Assembly (NCBI GenBank): GCA_003669055.1
Contig: RAYB01000039.1
Location: 1-50,384, forward strand
From: a bacterium 1XD21-70
GTDB taxonomy: Bacteria > Bacillota > Clostridia > Lachnospirales > Lachnospiraceae
Length of the DNA stretch: 50,384 bases
Direction of reading: 5' to 3'
The position numbers and the translations under genes were made by a program. This document shows positions 6,964 through 14,846 of this stretch, one piece after another (the stretch's first letter is position 1; the number at the start of each line of letters is the position of its first letter). The notes below the pieces were generated by a model, which was not told the DNA's origin, did not search any database, and saw only the letters and a program-made list of their open reading frames with translations.

Positions 6964-7775
6964 CGGGAACGGGTTTGGAAGAATTCGCGGAAGGATATAA
7001 CAGAATGGGAAACAGGTTTGACGATGACGAGTTTGATATGTCTGCCATAGAGGCGCGGCACATGGAGATGGAGGCCGAGGCGCAGCTGGAGGCCGAAGCC
7101 GAACGGCAGCTGAGGTTTAAGCAGGCCTTAAAGGAAAAGGGAGATGGGGAAGGAGCCGCGGCCGGGAACTGCCCGGAGAGCGACTGGGAGGCCATCGTGG
7201 AGGCCGTCCTGTTTACCATGGGCCATTCGGTGGAACTGCGGCAGCTGGCAATTGCCATCGGGCAGAGTGAGAAGGTGGCCCGCAGGGTGGTGGAAAACCT
7301 GCAAAAGCGCTATGAGGAGGAAAACCGGGGGATGCAGATCCTGGAACTGGACGATGCATTTCAGATGGGCACAAAAGCAAGGTTTTATGAAAACCTGATC
7401 CGTGTGGCATCTGCTCCCAAGAAGCATATCCTGACGGATGTGGCGCTGGAGACGCTGTCGATCATTGCATATAAGCAGCCGGTGACGAAGATGGAAATAT
7501 CACGGATCCGGGGGGTATCTTCTGACCATGCAGTTAACCGGCTGGTGGAATACGGCCTGGTGGGGGAAGTCGGGAGGCTGGATGCCCCTGGGAGGCCGGT
7601 GCTGTTTGCTACGACCGAAGAATTCCTGCGCCGTTTCGGGATCGGCTCCATGGCAGACTTGCCTAGCATGAATCCCGAGCAGGAGGAGGAGATCATCCAG
7701 GCGGTGGAGGAGGAGTTGCAGATGAAGCTGGAGGAACTTCCGTCTGGGGAGGCTGGCGATACGGGTTTGCCTTGA
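6960..7775 (+). CDS. scpB: Segregation and condensation protein B
   Basis: ScpB dimers bind the ScpA kleisin through two winged-helix domains. The conserved region starts at about residue 75 (EAIVEAVLFTMGHSVEL) and runs through the second winged helix (SIIAYKQPVTKMEISRIRG and DAPGRPVLFATTEEFL). The first 65-70 residues are a Glu/Ala-rich extension absent from most family members. If translation begins at GTG 6960 (4-base overlap with scpA) the protein has 271 residues; an internal ATG at 7005 would shorten the extension but not remove it. The C-terminus is also acidic. Confidence 0.92.
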   Translation: MTGTGLEEFAEGYNRMGNRFDDDEFDMSAIEARHMEMEAEAQLEAEAERQLRFKQALKEKGDGEGAAAGNCPESDWEAIVEAVLFTMGHSVELRQLAIAIGQSEKVARRVVENLQKRYEEENRGMQILELDDAFQMGTKARFYENLIRVASAPKKHILTDVALETLSIIAYKQPVTKMEISRIRGVSSDHAVNRLVEYGLVGEVGRLDAPGRPVLFATTEEFLRRFGIGSMADLPSMNPEQEEEIIQAVEEELQMKLEELPSGEAGDTGLP

Positions 7776-7800
7776 CTTGAATACAATAACATGTTACTAT
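7772..7800 (+). promoter_or_regulatory. Promoter of the dUTPase-TPR-hflX unit
   Basis: -35 TTGACT (7772-7777), 17-base spacer, -10 TACTAT (7795-7800). The -35 overlaps the scpB stop codon. It would drive the dUTPase gene and the genes behind it. Confidence 0.65.
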
Positions 7801-7863
7801 TTCTTCATATAAAGATCAGGCTTTCCTACGCCTGAAAGCACAAAAGGAGAAAGGCCGGGGAAG

Positions 7864-8298
7864 ATGCCAAAGATCAGGATTCGATATTTAAATGAACGGC
7901 TGGAGCGGCTGGCATATGTGGACGGGAAATCGGACTGGATTGATTTGCGGGCGGCAGAGGATGTGGTGATGAAGGCAGGGGAATTTAAGCTGGTTCCTCT
8001 GGGGATTGCCATGGAACTGCCGGAGGGCTATGAGGCGCATGTCGTGCCCAGAAGCAGTACGTATAAGAATTTCGGGATCATCCAGACAAACCATATGGGC
8101 GTGATAGACAAAAGCTATTGCGGTGACCATGACCAGTGGTATTTTCCGGCCTATGCGCTCCGGGATACGCAGATACGGGAAGGAGACCGGATCTGCCAGT
8201 TCCGGATCATGGAGCATCAGCCGGTGATCCAGTTTGAAGAAGTGGAGAGCCTGGGACATAAAGACCGGGGTGGTATCGGAAGCACCGGTAGAAAGTGA
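7864..8298 (+). CDS. dut: dUTP diphosphatase
   Basis: 144 residues, a trimeric-type dUTPase that hydrolyses dUTP to dUMP and pyrophosphate, keeping uracil out of DNA. The five family motifs are present in order: [37 protein letters not shown] and the C-terminal DRGGIGSTG arm that closes over the substrate. Motif 3 is the longer variant, with an acidic/Trp insertion in place of the usual YRGE, seen in many clostridial enzymes. The start ATG 7864 follows a purine-rich stretch (GGCCGGGGAAG) with AGGAGAAAGG upstream. The TPR protein gene begins 10 bases after its stop. Confidence 0.92.
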   Translation: MPKIRIRYLNERLERLAYVDGKSDWIDLRAAEDVVMKAGEFKLVPLGIAMELPEGYEAHVVPRSSTYKNFGIIQTNHMGVIDKSYCGDHDQWYFPAYALRDTQIREGDRICQFRIMEHQPVIQFEEVESLGHKDRGGIGSTGRK

Positions 8299-8307
8299 TG
8301 GATAGAT

Positions 8308-9594
8308 GTGAGCGATTACAGAAGATATGATAGCGGAAATACCAGGAACCAGCCCCGGAGGCCGTCAGGAACCGGGCGCAGCCAGGCAACGCCTTACGGA
8401 CAAAGGCAGGCAGCCCCGGGACGCAGCCGGGATAATGGCAGGCCGGGCGCGGGGCGCAGCCGGGACAGCGGCAGGCGGGGGGCAGGGCGCAGCCGGGACA
8501 GCGCGTCTTCCCGCAACCGGCCGTCTGCTTCCGGCGGGGGCGGCAGGATGACGAATTCCGAGAGGCGGATCGTGGAGGATGAACGGGCCAGAGCCAGGGC
8601 CAGGGCACGCAAGAAGAGGCGCAGAAGGCAGCGCAAGCTATTGCTGGGGGCATTTTGCCTGCTGGTGCTGTGTTTGGTCGGCGGCGCCGTGTTTGCCGTG
8701 GCACGCCACAAGAGGGAGAAGCAGAAACAGGAGTTTTTGGAGGCCGGGATCGGCCTGTTGGAGGAAGGGAAGTTTGAGGAGGCGATAGCGCAGTTGGATG
8801 ATGCGCTCCAGTGGTCGAAGGAGGAGGTCGGGGAGTTTGAGACAACCGTGCTGCTTTACCGTGCGGATGCAGAGTTTAGGCTCCCGGATTACAGCGCAGC
8901 ACAGGACACCTATGAGATCCTGTTAAAGGCGGACCCGGAGAATGCAGATTATAAAAAAGGCGCTGCGCTCTGCCTGGTGGAAAAGGGAGATTACGATGCC
9001 GCCCTGGCATATGGGGTTATGGACGGCTATATCTATAATTTAAAAGCAGTGGAGCAGATCCGTGCAGAGGAATATGACGCGGCGCTGGAACTGATTGAAA
9101 AAGGAAAGGCTGCCGGTGATTCCCAGCAGGATTTAGCTTTCAATGAGGCGGTAGCTTGGGAAAACAAGGGCGATTTTGCAAAAGCCCTGGAATTGTTTGA
9201 GGCATATGCGGCACAGTATGGTGCAGACGACACAGTCGGGCGGGAACTGGAATTTCTAAGAAGCCGCCAAAGCAGTGCACAGGACATCCCGGAGGGCGGC
9301 AGCGGGGACGGAGCCGCCTCGGGAAGCGGGGAAAATGCTTCCGGAGACGGGGCGCCAGCCGGAAGCGAGGGAGCCTCAGGAAGCGGGGCGTCAGCCGGAA
9401 GCGAGGGAGCCTCAGGAAGCGGGGCGTCAGCCGGAAGCGAGGGAACTTCAGGAAACGGGGCGTCGGCCGGAAGCGAGGAAGCCTCAGAAAACGGGGCGTC
9501 AGCCGGCGGGGAGAGTGCCCCTGCGGCCGGTGCAGGCAGTGCCTCCGGCGAGGAAACTTCCAGCAGTGCATATAGCGGAGAGGCAAGAGGCTGA
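8308..9594 (+). CDS. Membrane-anchored TPR-repeat protein with low-complexity ends
   Basis: 428 residues from GTG 8308. Residues 1-100 are a disordered Arg/Gly/Ser-rich region with GRSRD repeats. A stop-transfer patch KKRRRRQRK precedes one transmembrane helix at about 111-131, predicting the repeat domain outside the membrane. Residues 140-310 are helical repeats of TPR type (LLEEGKFEEAIAQLDDAL, LLKADPENADYKKGAALC, WENKGDFAKALELFEAYA). The last 120 residues are Gly/Ser/Ala/Glu-rich and contain four tandem 12-residue repeats. It is probably a scaffold for a cell-envelope complex, but no partner or reaction can be named. Confidence 0.8.
   Translation: MSDYRRYDSGNTRNQPRRPSGTGRSQATPYGQRQAAPGRSRDNGRPGAGRSRDSGRRGAGRSRDSASSRNRPSASGGGGRMTNSERRIVEDERARARARARKKRRRRQRKLLLGAFCLLVLCLVGGAVFAVARHKREKQKQEFLEAGIGLLEEGKFEEAIAQLDDALQWSKEEVGEFETTVLLYRADAEFRLPDYSAAQDTYEILLKADPENADYKKGAALCLVEKGDYDAALAYGVMDGYIYNLKAVEQIRAEEYDAALELIEKGKAAGDSQQDLAFNEAVAWENKGDFAKALELFEAYAAQYGADDTVGRELEFLRSRQSSAQDIPEGGSGDGAASGSGENASGDGAPAGSEGASGSGASAGSEGASGSGASAGSEGTSGNGASAGSEEASENGASAGGESAPAAGAGSASGEETSSSAYSGEARG
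9361..9504 (+). repeat. Four tandem 36-bp coding repeats
   Basis: Four head-to-tail 36-bp units (9361, 9397, 9433, 9469) each encode a 12-residue GSEGASGSGASA-like unit in the tail of the TPR protein. Units 1 and 2 are identical and units 3 and 4 have a few changes. A 39-bp related unit precedes them (9322-9360). Copy number is likely to vary between strains. Confidence 0.9.
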
Positions 9595-9609
9595 TTGACA
9601 GGAGCAGGA

Positions 9610-10869
9610 ATGGCAGAATTGATTGAAATTGGAGAGATAGAGGAACGGGTGGTGCTCATAGCCGTTGACACCGGGGATGGGAGCGACGCCGCTGCTTCCC
9701 TGGAGGAACTGGAAGAACTGGTGGATACGGCAGGCGCCGTAGCGGTGGACAGGATCATCCAGAACCGGGAAAACATCCATCCCGGGACATACCTAGGGAA
9801 AGGGAAGATAGATGAGGTAAAAGAACGGATCTGGGAACTGAATGCCACCGGCGTGGTGTGTGATGACGAACTGTCCCCGGCTCAGCTGCGCAACCTGGAG
9901 GATGCGCTGGATACCAAGGTGATGGACCGGACGATGGTAATCCTGGATATTTTTGCGGCACGTGCCAATACCAGCGAGGGGAAGATCCAGGTGGAACTGG
10001 CTCAGCTAAAATACCGTGCCGCCCGCCTGGTAGGGCTGCGCAATTCCCTGTCCCGCTTAGGCGGAGGGATCGGTACCCGGGGGCCGGGCGAGAAGAAATT
10101 GGAGATGGACCGGCGCCTGATCCATGAACGGATCGCGCAGCTGAAATCCGAACTCGAAGAAGTGAAGCGCCATCGCAGTGTATTAAGGCGGCAGCGGGAG
10201 CGGGCACATACCCCGGTAGCGGCGATCGTTGGCTATACCAATGCAGGCAAATCCACGCTCCTGAACCGTTTGACCGATGCAGGCATCCTGGCAGAGGATA
10301 AACTGTTTGCGACATTGGATCCGACTACGAGGAGCCTGGAACTGGGGGGCGGGCAGAAGATCCTGCTGACAGATACCGTGGGGTTTATCCGTAAGCTTCC
10401 GCATCATTTGGTGGAGGCATTTAAAAGCACTCTGGAAGAGGCCAAATACAGCGATATCATCCTGCACGTGGCAGATAGTTCAAACCCGCAGATGGATATG
10501 CAGATGCATGTGGTTTATGAGACACTGCGGGAACTGGGAGTGGAAGACAAGGTCATGGTGACCGTGTTCAACAAGACGGACCGGGGCAGCCATGGGCAGC
10601 TTCCCAGGGATCTGCATGCGGACCACCAGGTGAGGATTTCGGCCAGGACAGGTGAGGGGCTGGATACTTTAGTCAGCCTGCTGGAAAGCATCTTGAGGAA
10701 CCGCAACGTATATCTGGAACAGGTATTTCCTTATCAGGAGGCAGGGCGGATCCAGCAGATCCGGAAATACGGGGAGTTATTGTCGGAGGAATACCGGGAG
10801 GACGGGATTGCGGTGAAGGCATATGTACCGGCGGAACTGTTTGCCGGCCTGAAGGAGGGGAGAGGATGA
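9610..10869 (+). CDS. hflX: GTPase HflX
   Basis: 419-residue ribosome-associated GTPase that splits stalled or hibernating ribosomes during stress. The N-terminal HflX domain with the LGKGKIDE nucleotide-binding signature is followed by a helical linker with the glycine-rich LGGGIGTRGPGE motif. The G domain carries GYTNAGKST (P-loop near residue 208), DPTTRS, DTVGF and NKTD. ATG 9610 is preferred over the upstream in-frame TTG 9595 because AGGAGC(AGG) lies just before it. The next gene overlaps by 4 bases. Confidence 0.93.
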   Translation: MAELIEIGEIEERVVLIAVDTGDGSDAAASLEELEELVDTAGAVAVDRIIQNRENIHPGTYLGKGKIDEVKERIWELNATGVVCDDELSPAQLRNLEDALDTKVMDRTMVILDIFAARANTSEGKIQVELAQLKYRAARLVGLRNSLSRLGGGIGTRGPGEKKLEMDRRLIHERIAQLKSELEEVKRHRSVLRRQRERAHTPVAAIVGYTNAGKSTLLNRLTDAGILAEDKLFATLDPTTRSLELGGGQKILLTDTVGFIRKLPHHLVEAFKSTLEEAKYSDIILHVADSSNPQMDMQMHVVYETLRELGVEDKVMVTVFNKTDRGSHGQLPRDLHADHQVRISARTGEGLDTLVSLLESILRNRNVYLEQVFPYQEAGRIQQIRKYGELLSEEYREDGIAVKAYVPAELFAGLKEGRG

Positions 10870-11273
10870 ATGGGGAACAGAAAATAGACGTGGAAGCGTT
10901 CAAATATATTTTGATAGGAATAGTGATGGTTGCTGTCCTTGCATTTTTTGTGATCCATCCAATCAAAGTGATCCGGTATGACCGGGAACCGGTAGAGGTG
11001 CAGGTGGTGGGAAAGGAGATCGCCGATATGGACGGCGGGAAACAGTACCTGCTTCACTGCATGAAGGCGGACGGGGAGCAGGAGACCCTGGAACTCCATG
11101 AAAAGTCTATTGGGGAACGGTTTGAACGGGAGACGGTCTATAAACAGATTAGGAAGGGAAAGTATTATAAGTTTAATGTGGCGATGAAGGAGGAGTTTGG
11201 GAGCCATTACCGGACGGTCTGCGGTGCGGTTAAGCTGATCAATGGGTATACATTGGAGACGGCGGCGCAGTAG
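10866..11273 (+). CDS. Small single-pass membrane protein, unknown
   Basis: 135 residues. One transmembrane helix at about residues 14-30 (YILIGIVMVAVLAFFVIHP) is followed by a 100-residue soluble domain with alternating strand-like segments (VEVQVVGKEIADM, QYLLHCMKADG, KYYKFNVAMKEE). This could be a small beta-barrel domain on the outer face. I recognise no family or catalytic motif. It overlaps the hflX stop by 4 bases (ATGA), so it is translationally coupled to hflX and closes that operon before the strong terminator at 11288. Confidence 0.7.
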   Translation: MNGEQKIDVEAFKYILIGIVMVAVLAFFVIHPIKVIRYDREPVEVQVVGKEIADMDGGKQYLLHCMKADGEQETLELHEKSIGERFERETVYKQIRKGKYYKFNVAMKEEFGSHYRTVCGAVKLINGYTLETAAQ

Positions 11274-11287
11274 CCCTGGGGAAGGGG

Positions 11288-11350
11288 GAGAAAAGTCCTG
11301 GGGGAACCGGCGGCACAGGGAGTGCCGCCGGTTCCCCCAGGACTTTTCTC
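11288..11350. terminator. Perfect 29-bp bidirectional terminator
   Basis: 11288-11316 and 11322-11350 are exact reverse complements around the 5-base loop AGGGA. The stem is GC-rich in its upper part and ends in GAGAAAAG / CTTTTCTC, so each strand has an A-tract before and a T-tract after the stem. It lies exactly between the convergent hflX-operon end and the GntR gene and should stop transcription from both. Confidence 0.9.
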
Positions 11351-11393
11351 TGGCTCCGGGCTGGGTTTTGCCGGATATAATCCGGGCAGCACA

Positions 11394-12101
11394 CTAAGCT
11401 ATTCCGGCAATGTGGTTTAGCATGTTGGTCATGGCTTCCCCGGGGCTTTGGTTGCGGATCGCATCTAGGATTTCCTGGTGCATGCGGACCATCTGGTTTA
11501 AGGTGTCGGCGAGGGCGGATAGCTTGGAAAAAGATTCCCTTGTCTCGGTTTCACAGGCTTCTGCGATGGCAGCCATGGAGGTGATCATCAGCGGGTTGCG
11601 GGTGTAGGTTGCGATGGCTTCATGGAAGTTTCGGTCTAAGGGGGGGATCATGTCATAATTGCCGTTTTGCCGGGCAAGGACTAGGTCATCCTGGATCTGC
11701 TGCAGGTGTTTTGCCTCTTCCGGCTTGATCCGCTCGGCGGCGAGGGCGGCGGCCTGCCCTTCTAGCATCAGGCGGAATTCCAGGAAGTCTTCATGGGTAG
11801 TGCCGCTGAGCACTGCCTTTAAAGGGGTGGATTCCAGGATGAGGGAATAGCTGTTGACGGTGGTGCCGCGTTTTGTCCGGGTCACGTAGCCGGAAAGTTC
11901 CAGTGCTTTATAGGCTTCCCGGATCGTGCTGCGGCCAATGGAAAGCTGTTCGCAGAGGACGGTCTCGCTGGGGAATGTGTAACCTTCAGGAAGTTCCCCT
12001 GCCTGGATTAACTTGCTGATTTTTTCATATATCATGTCAGACATGTTTTTTTGGGGATGGATATCTAACAGGTTTTGCAATTGGTTCATAGGATTAGGCA
12101 T
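11394..12101 (-). CDS. GntR-family transcriptional regulator, FadR/FCD subfamily
   Basis: 235 residues. The N-terminal winged helix-turn-helix (about residues 20-85) includes FPSETVLCEQLSIGRSTIREAYKALE. The C-terminal all-helical FCD ligand domain (about 100-230) has the metal-site pattern of the family (RNFHEAI, MVRMHQEILDAI). FCD regulators usually respond to organic acids or sugar acids and repress; the ligand is not predictable. GGAGG is 10 bases before the ATG at 12101, and a near-consensus promoter lies upstream. A candidate operator overlaps its own transcription start, suggesting autoregulation. No obvious target gene is adjacent, so regulated genes probably lie elsewhere. Confidence 0.9.
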   Translation of the reverse strand: MPNPMNQLQNLLDIHPQKNMSDMIYEKISKLIQAGELPEGYTFPSETVLCEQLSIGRSTIREAYKALELSGYVTRTKRGTTVNSYSLILESTPLKAVLSGTTHEDFLEFRLMLEGQAAALAAERIKPEEAKHLQQIQDDLVLARQNGNYDMIPPLDRNFHEAIATYTRNPLMITSMAAIAEACETETRESFSKLSALADTLNQMVRMHQEILDAIRNQSPGEAMTNMLNHIAGIA

Positions 12102-12126
12102 GGAAAGGTAGCCTCCTGTCTGTGTG

Positions 12127-12137
12127 TTGTCTTACAT
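12127..12137 (+). promoter_or_regulatory. Candidate GntR operator O1 (autoregulatory)
   Basis: TTGTCTTACAT, an imperfect palindrome of the form found for FadR-type regulators, lies just downstream of the regulator's -10 and so around its transcription start. Ten of 11 bases match the second site at 12264-12274. Confidence 0.5.
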
Positions 12138-12143
12138 GGGTTT

Positions 12144-12172
12144 ATTATAATACGGAAAAATTGGGTTGTCAA
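12144..12172 (-). promoter_or_regulatory. Promoter of the GntR-family regulator
   Basis: On the minus strand, -35 TTGACA (12172-12167), 17-base spacer, -10 TATAAT (12149-12144). Both hexamers are full consensus. Confidence 0.85.
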
Positions 12173-12263
12173 AGTGGATTTGGGGAAAAACAGGGCAATT
12201 TATAGAGGATTTTAGGAGAATAGGGAGAAAAATATTGTCAGATGAACCTTGTCCTATAGAGCG

Positions 12264-12274
12264 ATGTCAGACAA
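12264..12274 (-). promoter_or_regulatory. Candidate GntR operator O2
   Basis: Minus-strand TTGTCTGACAT matches O1 at 10 of 11 positions. Related TGTCAG half-sites lie nearby (12236-12241, and inverted at about 12282-12287). The site is about 92 bp upstream of the regulator's -35 and 120 bp upstream of the rimP -35. The rest of 12175-12397 shows no gene. Confidence 0.45.
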
Positions 12275-12397
12275 CACTCTGCTGACATGTACTGCATTAC
12301 AGCGGGTAATTGCCAAATTGGGGATGCTTTGGCAGGGATTAGCGCGAAAAGTGGCAGAAAAGCGGGAGCAAAAGAGAGAAAATTATTGATAAACCTC

Positions 12398-12426
12398 TTG
12401 CAATTGGTATTTCCTGGTGTTATAAT
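12398..12426 (+). promoter_or_regulatory. Promoter of the rimP-nusA-infB operon
   Basis: -35 TTGCAA (12398-12403), 17-base spacer, perfect -10 TATAAT (12421-12426). The predicted start near 12433 gives a leader of about 95 nt before rimP. Confidence 0.8.
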
Positions 12427-12457
12427 GCATATGATAACATGATAAATGACAAATTGT

Positions 12458-12489
12458 AGAGTGGGCTTACGTCCACTCTTACTTTTTGG
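12458..12489 (+). promoter_or_regulatory. Terminator-like hairpin in the rimP leader (possible attenuator)
   Basis: AGAGTGG (12458-12464) pairs with CCACTCT (12473-12479), extended inward by a G-U and a C-G pair around the loop TTAC. It is followed by TACTTTTTGG. The structure sits in the 5' leader between promoter and rimP, so it could attenuate the operon or form a protein-binding leader. Not matched to a named family. Confidence 0.6.
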
Positions 12490-12527
12490 CATGGAAACTG
12501 TAGCTGAGGATAAAGCGAGGTGATGGT

Positions 12528-12995
12528 ATGGCAAGAAGAGAGGAATATGAATCCCGTACAGAGCATTTTCTGCTGCCGCTTTTGGAGGAATACCGGTTTG
12601 AACTGGTGGACGTTGAGTATGTGAAGGAGGCGGGGAACTGGTATCTGCGGGCCTATATAGATAAGGAAGGCGGTATTACCGTGGATGACTGCGAGGTGGT
12701 CAGCCGGAAGCTGAGCAACTGGCTGGACCAAGAAGATTTCATTGCGGACAGCTATACGCTGGAGGTCAGTTCCCCGGGGCTTGGCAGGCCGCTGAAAAAA
12801 GATAAGGATTTTGAGAGGAGCCTGGGCGAAGAGGTGGAGATCCGCCTTTATAAGCCGCGGGAGAAGCAAAAGGAATTTGCCGGCATTTTGAAGGCCTATG
12901 ACAAAGGGACGGTAACGGTTGAGACAGAGGACGGCGGGCAGGAGGTATTTGCCCGTGCAGAGATCGCATTGATCCGGCTGGCATTCGACTTTTAG
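12528..12995 (+). CDS. rimP: Ribosome maturation factor RimP
   Basis: 155-residue factor needed for 30S subunit assembly. The N-terminal domain has YRFELVDVEYVKEAG and DCEVVSRKLSNWLDQED, with the signature LEVSSPGLGRPLKK near residue 85. The C-terminal Sm-like domain follows (KEFAGILKAYDKGTVTVE). GAGGTGAT lies 5-12 bases before ATG 12528. It is the first gene of the translation operon, followed by nusA after 52 bases. Confidence 0.95.
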   Translation: MARREEYESRTEHFLLPLLEEYRFELVDVEYVKEAGNWYLRAYIDKEGGITVDDCEVVSRKLSNWLDQEDFIADSYTLEVSSPGLGRPLKKDKDFERSLGEEVEIRLYKPREKQKEFAGILKAYDKGTVTVETEDGGQEVFARAEIALIRLAFDF

Positions 12996-13047
12996 GAACC
13001 GTATTGCGGATCCTTAGAAAAGGAAAGTATCTTAGGAGGAAAAAATC

Positions 13048-14217
13048 ATGAATAAGGAACTGATCGAGGCGCTGGAGCTGCTGGAAAAGGAGAAGAATAT
13101 CAGCAAAGCGACTCTGCTGGAAGCGATTGAGAATTCTCTGATTACCGCCTGCAAAAACCATTTCGGCAAGGCAGATAATATAAGGGTCAACATAAATCCG
13201 CAGACCGGGGATTTTGCAGTTTTTGCAGATAAAGAAGTAGTGGAAGAGGTGGAGGATCCGGTGCTGCAGGTGAGCCTGGTGGAAGCGCGGATGAAAGACC
13301 CTAAGTATGAACTGGGTGATATCGTACATTTTCCTATTGAATCAAAGTCATTCGGGCGGATCGCCACCCAAAACGCCAAGAACGTAATCCTGCAGAAGAT
13401 CCGTGAGGAAGAGCGGAGCATGCAGTTTAACGAGTGGTACCAGAAAGAGAAGGATGTGGTGACCGGCATTGTCCAACGGAATTTGGGAAGGAATGTAAGC
13501 ATTAACCTTGGGCGTGTGGATGCGGTTTTAAGTGAGGCAGAGCAGGTCAAGAAAGAGGTATTCCGGCCGACAGAACGTATCAAGGTATTTGTCTTGGAGG
13601 TGAAGGACACTCCCAAGGGGCCGAGGATTTCGGTTTCCAGAACCCATCCGGACCTGGTAAAGCGCCTGTTCGAGGCTGAAGTGGCTGAGGTGAGGGACGG
13701 TACCGTCGAGATCAGGGCGATTGCCCGTGAGGCTGGCTCCAGGACCAAGATTGCCGTGTGCTCCAACGACCCCAACGTAGATCCGGTAGGGGCATGTGTG
13801 GGCATGAACGGTGCGAGGGTCAATTCGATTGTGAATGAACTCAGGGGCGAGAAGATCGATATTATTACCTGGGATGAGAACCCGGCATTCCTGATTGAGA
13901 ACGCATTAAGCCCGGCGAAGGTGATCTGCGTGGTGGCAGATGAGGAAGAACGGGAAGCACAGGTGATTGTGCCGGATTACCAGCTGTCGTTAGCCATCGG
14001 CAAGGAAGGGCAGAATGCCCGGCTGGCAGCCCGGCTGACGGGATATAAGATTGATATCAAGAGTGAGACCCAGGCCAGGGAGACGGGTCTGTTTGAGCAG
14101 ATGGGCATAGACGACCAGGAAGAGGGCGTATATGATGATTTCCCGGCAGGCTTTGACCTTGCGTCTCCGGATGAGGACTACCCCGTGGAGGATTATGAGG
14201 AACAGACCGGCGAATAA
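13048..14217 (+). CDS. nusA: Transcription termination/antitermination protein NusA
   Basis: 389 residues. The N-terminal RNA-polymerase-binding domain (1-125) is followed by an S1 domain (about 130-200) and two KH domains (about 200-345), including SPAKVICVVADEEEREAQVIV and SLAIGKEGQNARLAARLTGYKI. The C-terminal acidic repeats of enterobacterial NusA are absent, as usual in Firmicutes; a short acidic tail remains. TAGGAGG stands before ATG 13048. It modulates pausing, termination and rRNA antitermination. Confidence 0.97.
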   Translation: MNKELIEALELLEKEKNISKATLLEAIENSLITACKNHFGKADNIRVNINPQTGDFAVFADKEVVEEVEDPVLQVSLVEARMKDPKYELGDIVHFPIESKSFGRIATQNAKNVILQKIREEERSMQFNEWYQKEKDVVTGIVQRNLGRNVSINLGRVDAVLSEAEQVKKEVFRPTERIKVFVLEVKDTPKGPRISVSRTHPDLVKRLFEAEVAEVRDGTVEIRAIAREAGSRTKIAVCSNDPNVDPVGACVGMNGARVNSIVNELRGEKIDIITWDENPAFLIENALSPAKVICVVADEEEREAQVIVPDYQLSLAIGKEGQNARLAARLTGYKIDIKSETQARETGLFEQMGIDDQEEGVYDDFPAGFDLASPDEDYPVEDYEEQTGE

Positions 14218-14248
14218 AGGCGTATGACAGATAGGGAGTGAGGAACTG

Positions 14249-14518
14249 GTGAGTACAAAGAGGATTCCGCAGAGGCAGTGCATTGGCTGCGGGGAGATGA
14301 AAAGCAAGAAAGAAATGATCCGGGTTTTAAAGACCCCGGAAGGGGAGTTTACCCTGGATGCCACCGGCAGGAAGAACGGACGCGGCGCCTATCTGTGCCC
14401 GTCCATGGAATGCTTACAGAAAGCGGTAAAGGGAAAAGGGCTGGAAAGGTCTTTTAAGATGGCGATTCCCAAAGAGGTTTACGAGACCCTGGAAAAGGAG
14501 ATGGGGAATCTTGGATAA
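14249..14518 (+). CDS. rnpM: YlxR/RnpM, RNA-binding protein (DUF448)
   Basis: 89 residues starting at GTG 14249. It carries the DUF448 signature RQCIGCGEMKSKKEMIRVL and GRGAYLCPSMECLQKA, with two Cys pairs. Members bind RNA, and the Bacillus protein modulates RNase P. It sits, as usual, between nusA and the L7Ae-like gene and overlaps the latter by 8 bases. Confidence 0.93.
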   Translation: MSTKRIPQRQCIGCGEMKSKKEMIRVLKTPEGEFTLDATGRKNGRGAYLCPSMECLQKAVKGKGLERSFKMAIPKEVYETLEKEMGNLG

Positions 14519-14846
14519 CAGGCAGAAGGTTTTGAACCTGATCGGGCTGGCCACAAAAGCAGGTAAGGCTGCCAGTGGGGAATTTTCGACCGAAAAGACA
14601 GTAAAGACAGGAAAGGCATTTTTGGTGGTGGTATCAGAGGAAGCGTCCGACAATACAAAAAAGATGTTCACCGATATGTGTACTTATTATAAAGTTCCTA
14701 TCTGTTATTTTGGCAACAAGGATGAGCTGGGACACGCGATGGGCAAGGAGATGAGGGCATCCCTGGCAATCGTGGACGAAGGCCTGGCCAAGGCAATCGT
14801 CAAACAAATGAATACGATCGGAGGTAGTGGGTATGAGAGTAAATGA
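14511..14846 (+). CDS. L7Ae/L30e-family protein (YlxQ type)
   Basis: 111 residues. A small L7Ae-fold RNA-binding protein that in Firmicutes sits between rnpM and infB and is thought to bind kink-turn RNA. Motifs: [17 protein letters not shown] near the start, and [19 protein letters not shown]. Translation probably begins at TTG 14511, inside the end of rnpM; no ATG fits the conserved N-terminus. It overlaps infB by 14 bases, so rnpM, ylxQ and infB are translationally coupled. Confidence 0.88.
   Translation: MDNRQKVLNLIGLATKAGKAASGEFSTEKTVKTGKAFLVVVSEEASDNTKKMFTDMCTYYKVPICYFGNKDELGHAMGKEMRASLAIVDEGLAKAIVKQMNTIGGSGYESK

Noticed and set aside
9033-9848. 271-codon minus-strand open frame opposite the TPR protein and hflX
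   Set aside because: It spans two real genes on the other strand and its composition only mirrors the 36-bp repeats.
12238-12534. 98-codon minus-strand ORF covering the rimP promoter region
   Set aside because: It runs through the rimP promoter, leader hairpin and ribosome site, and its sequence resembles no protein.
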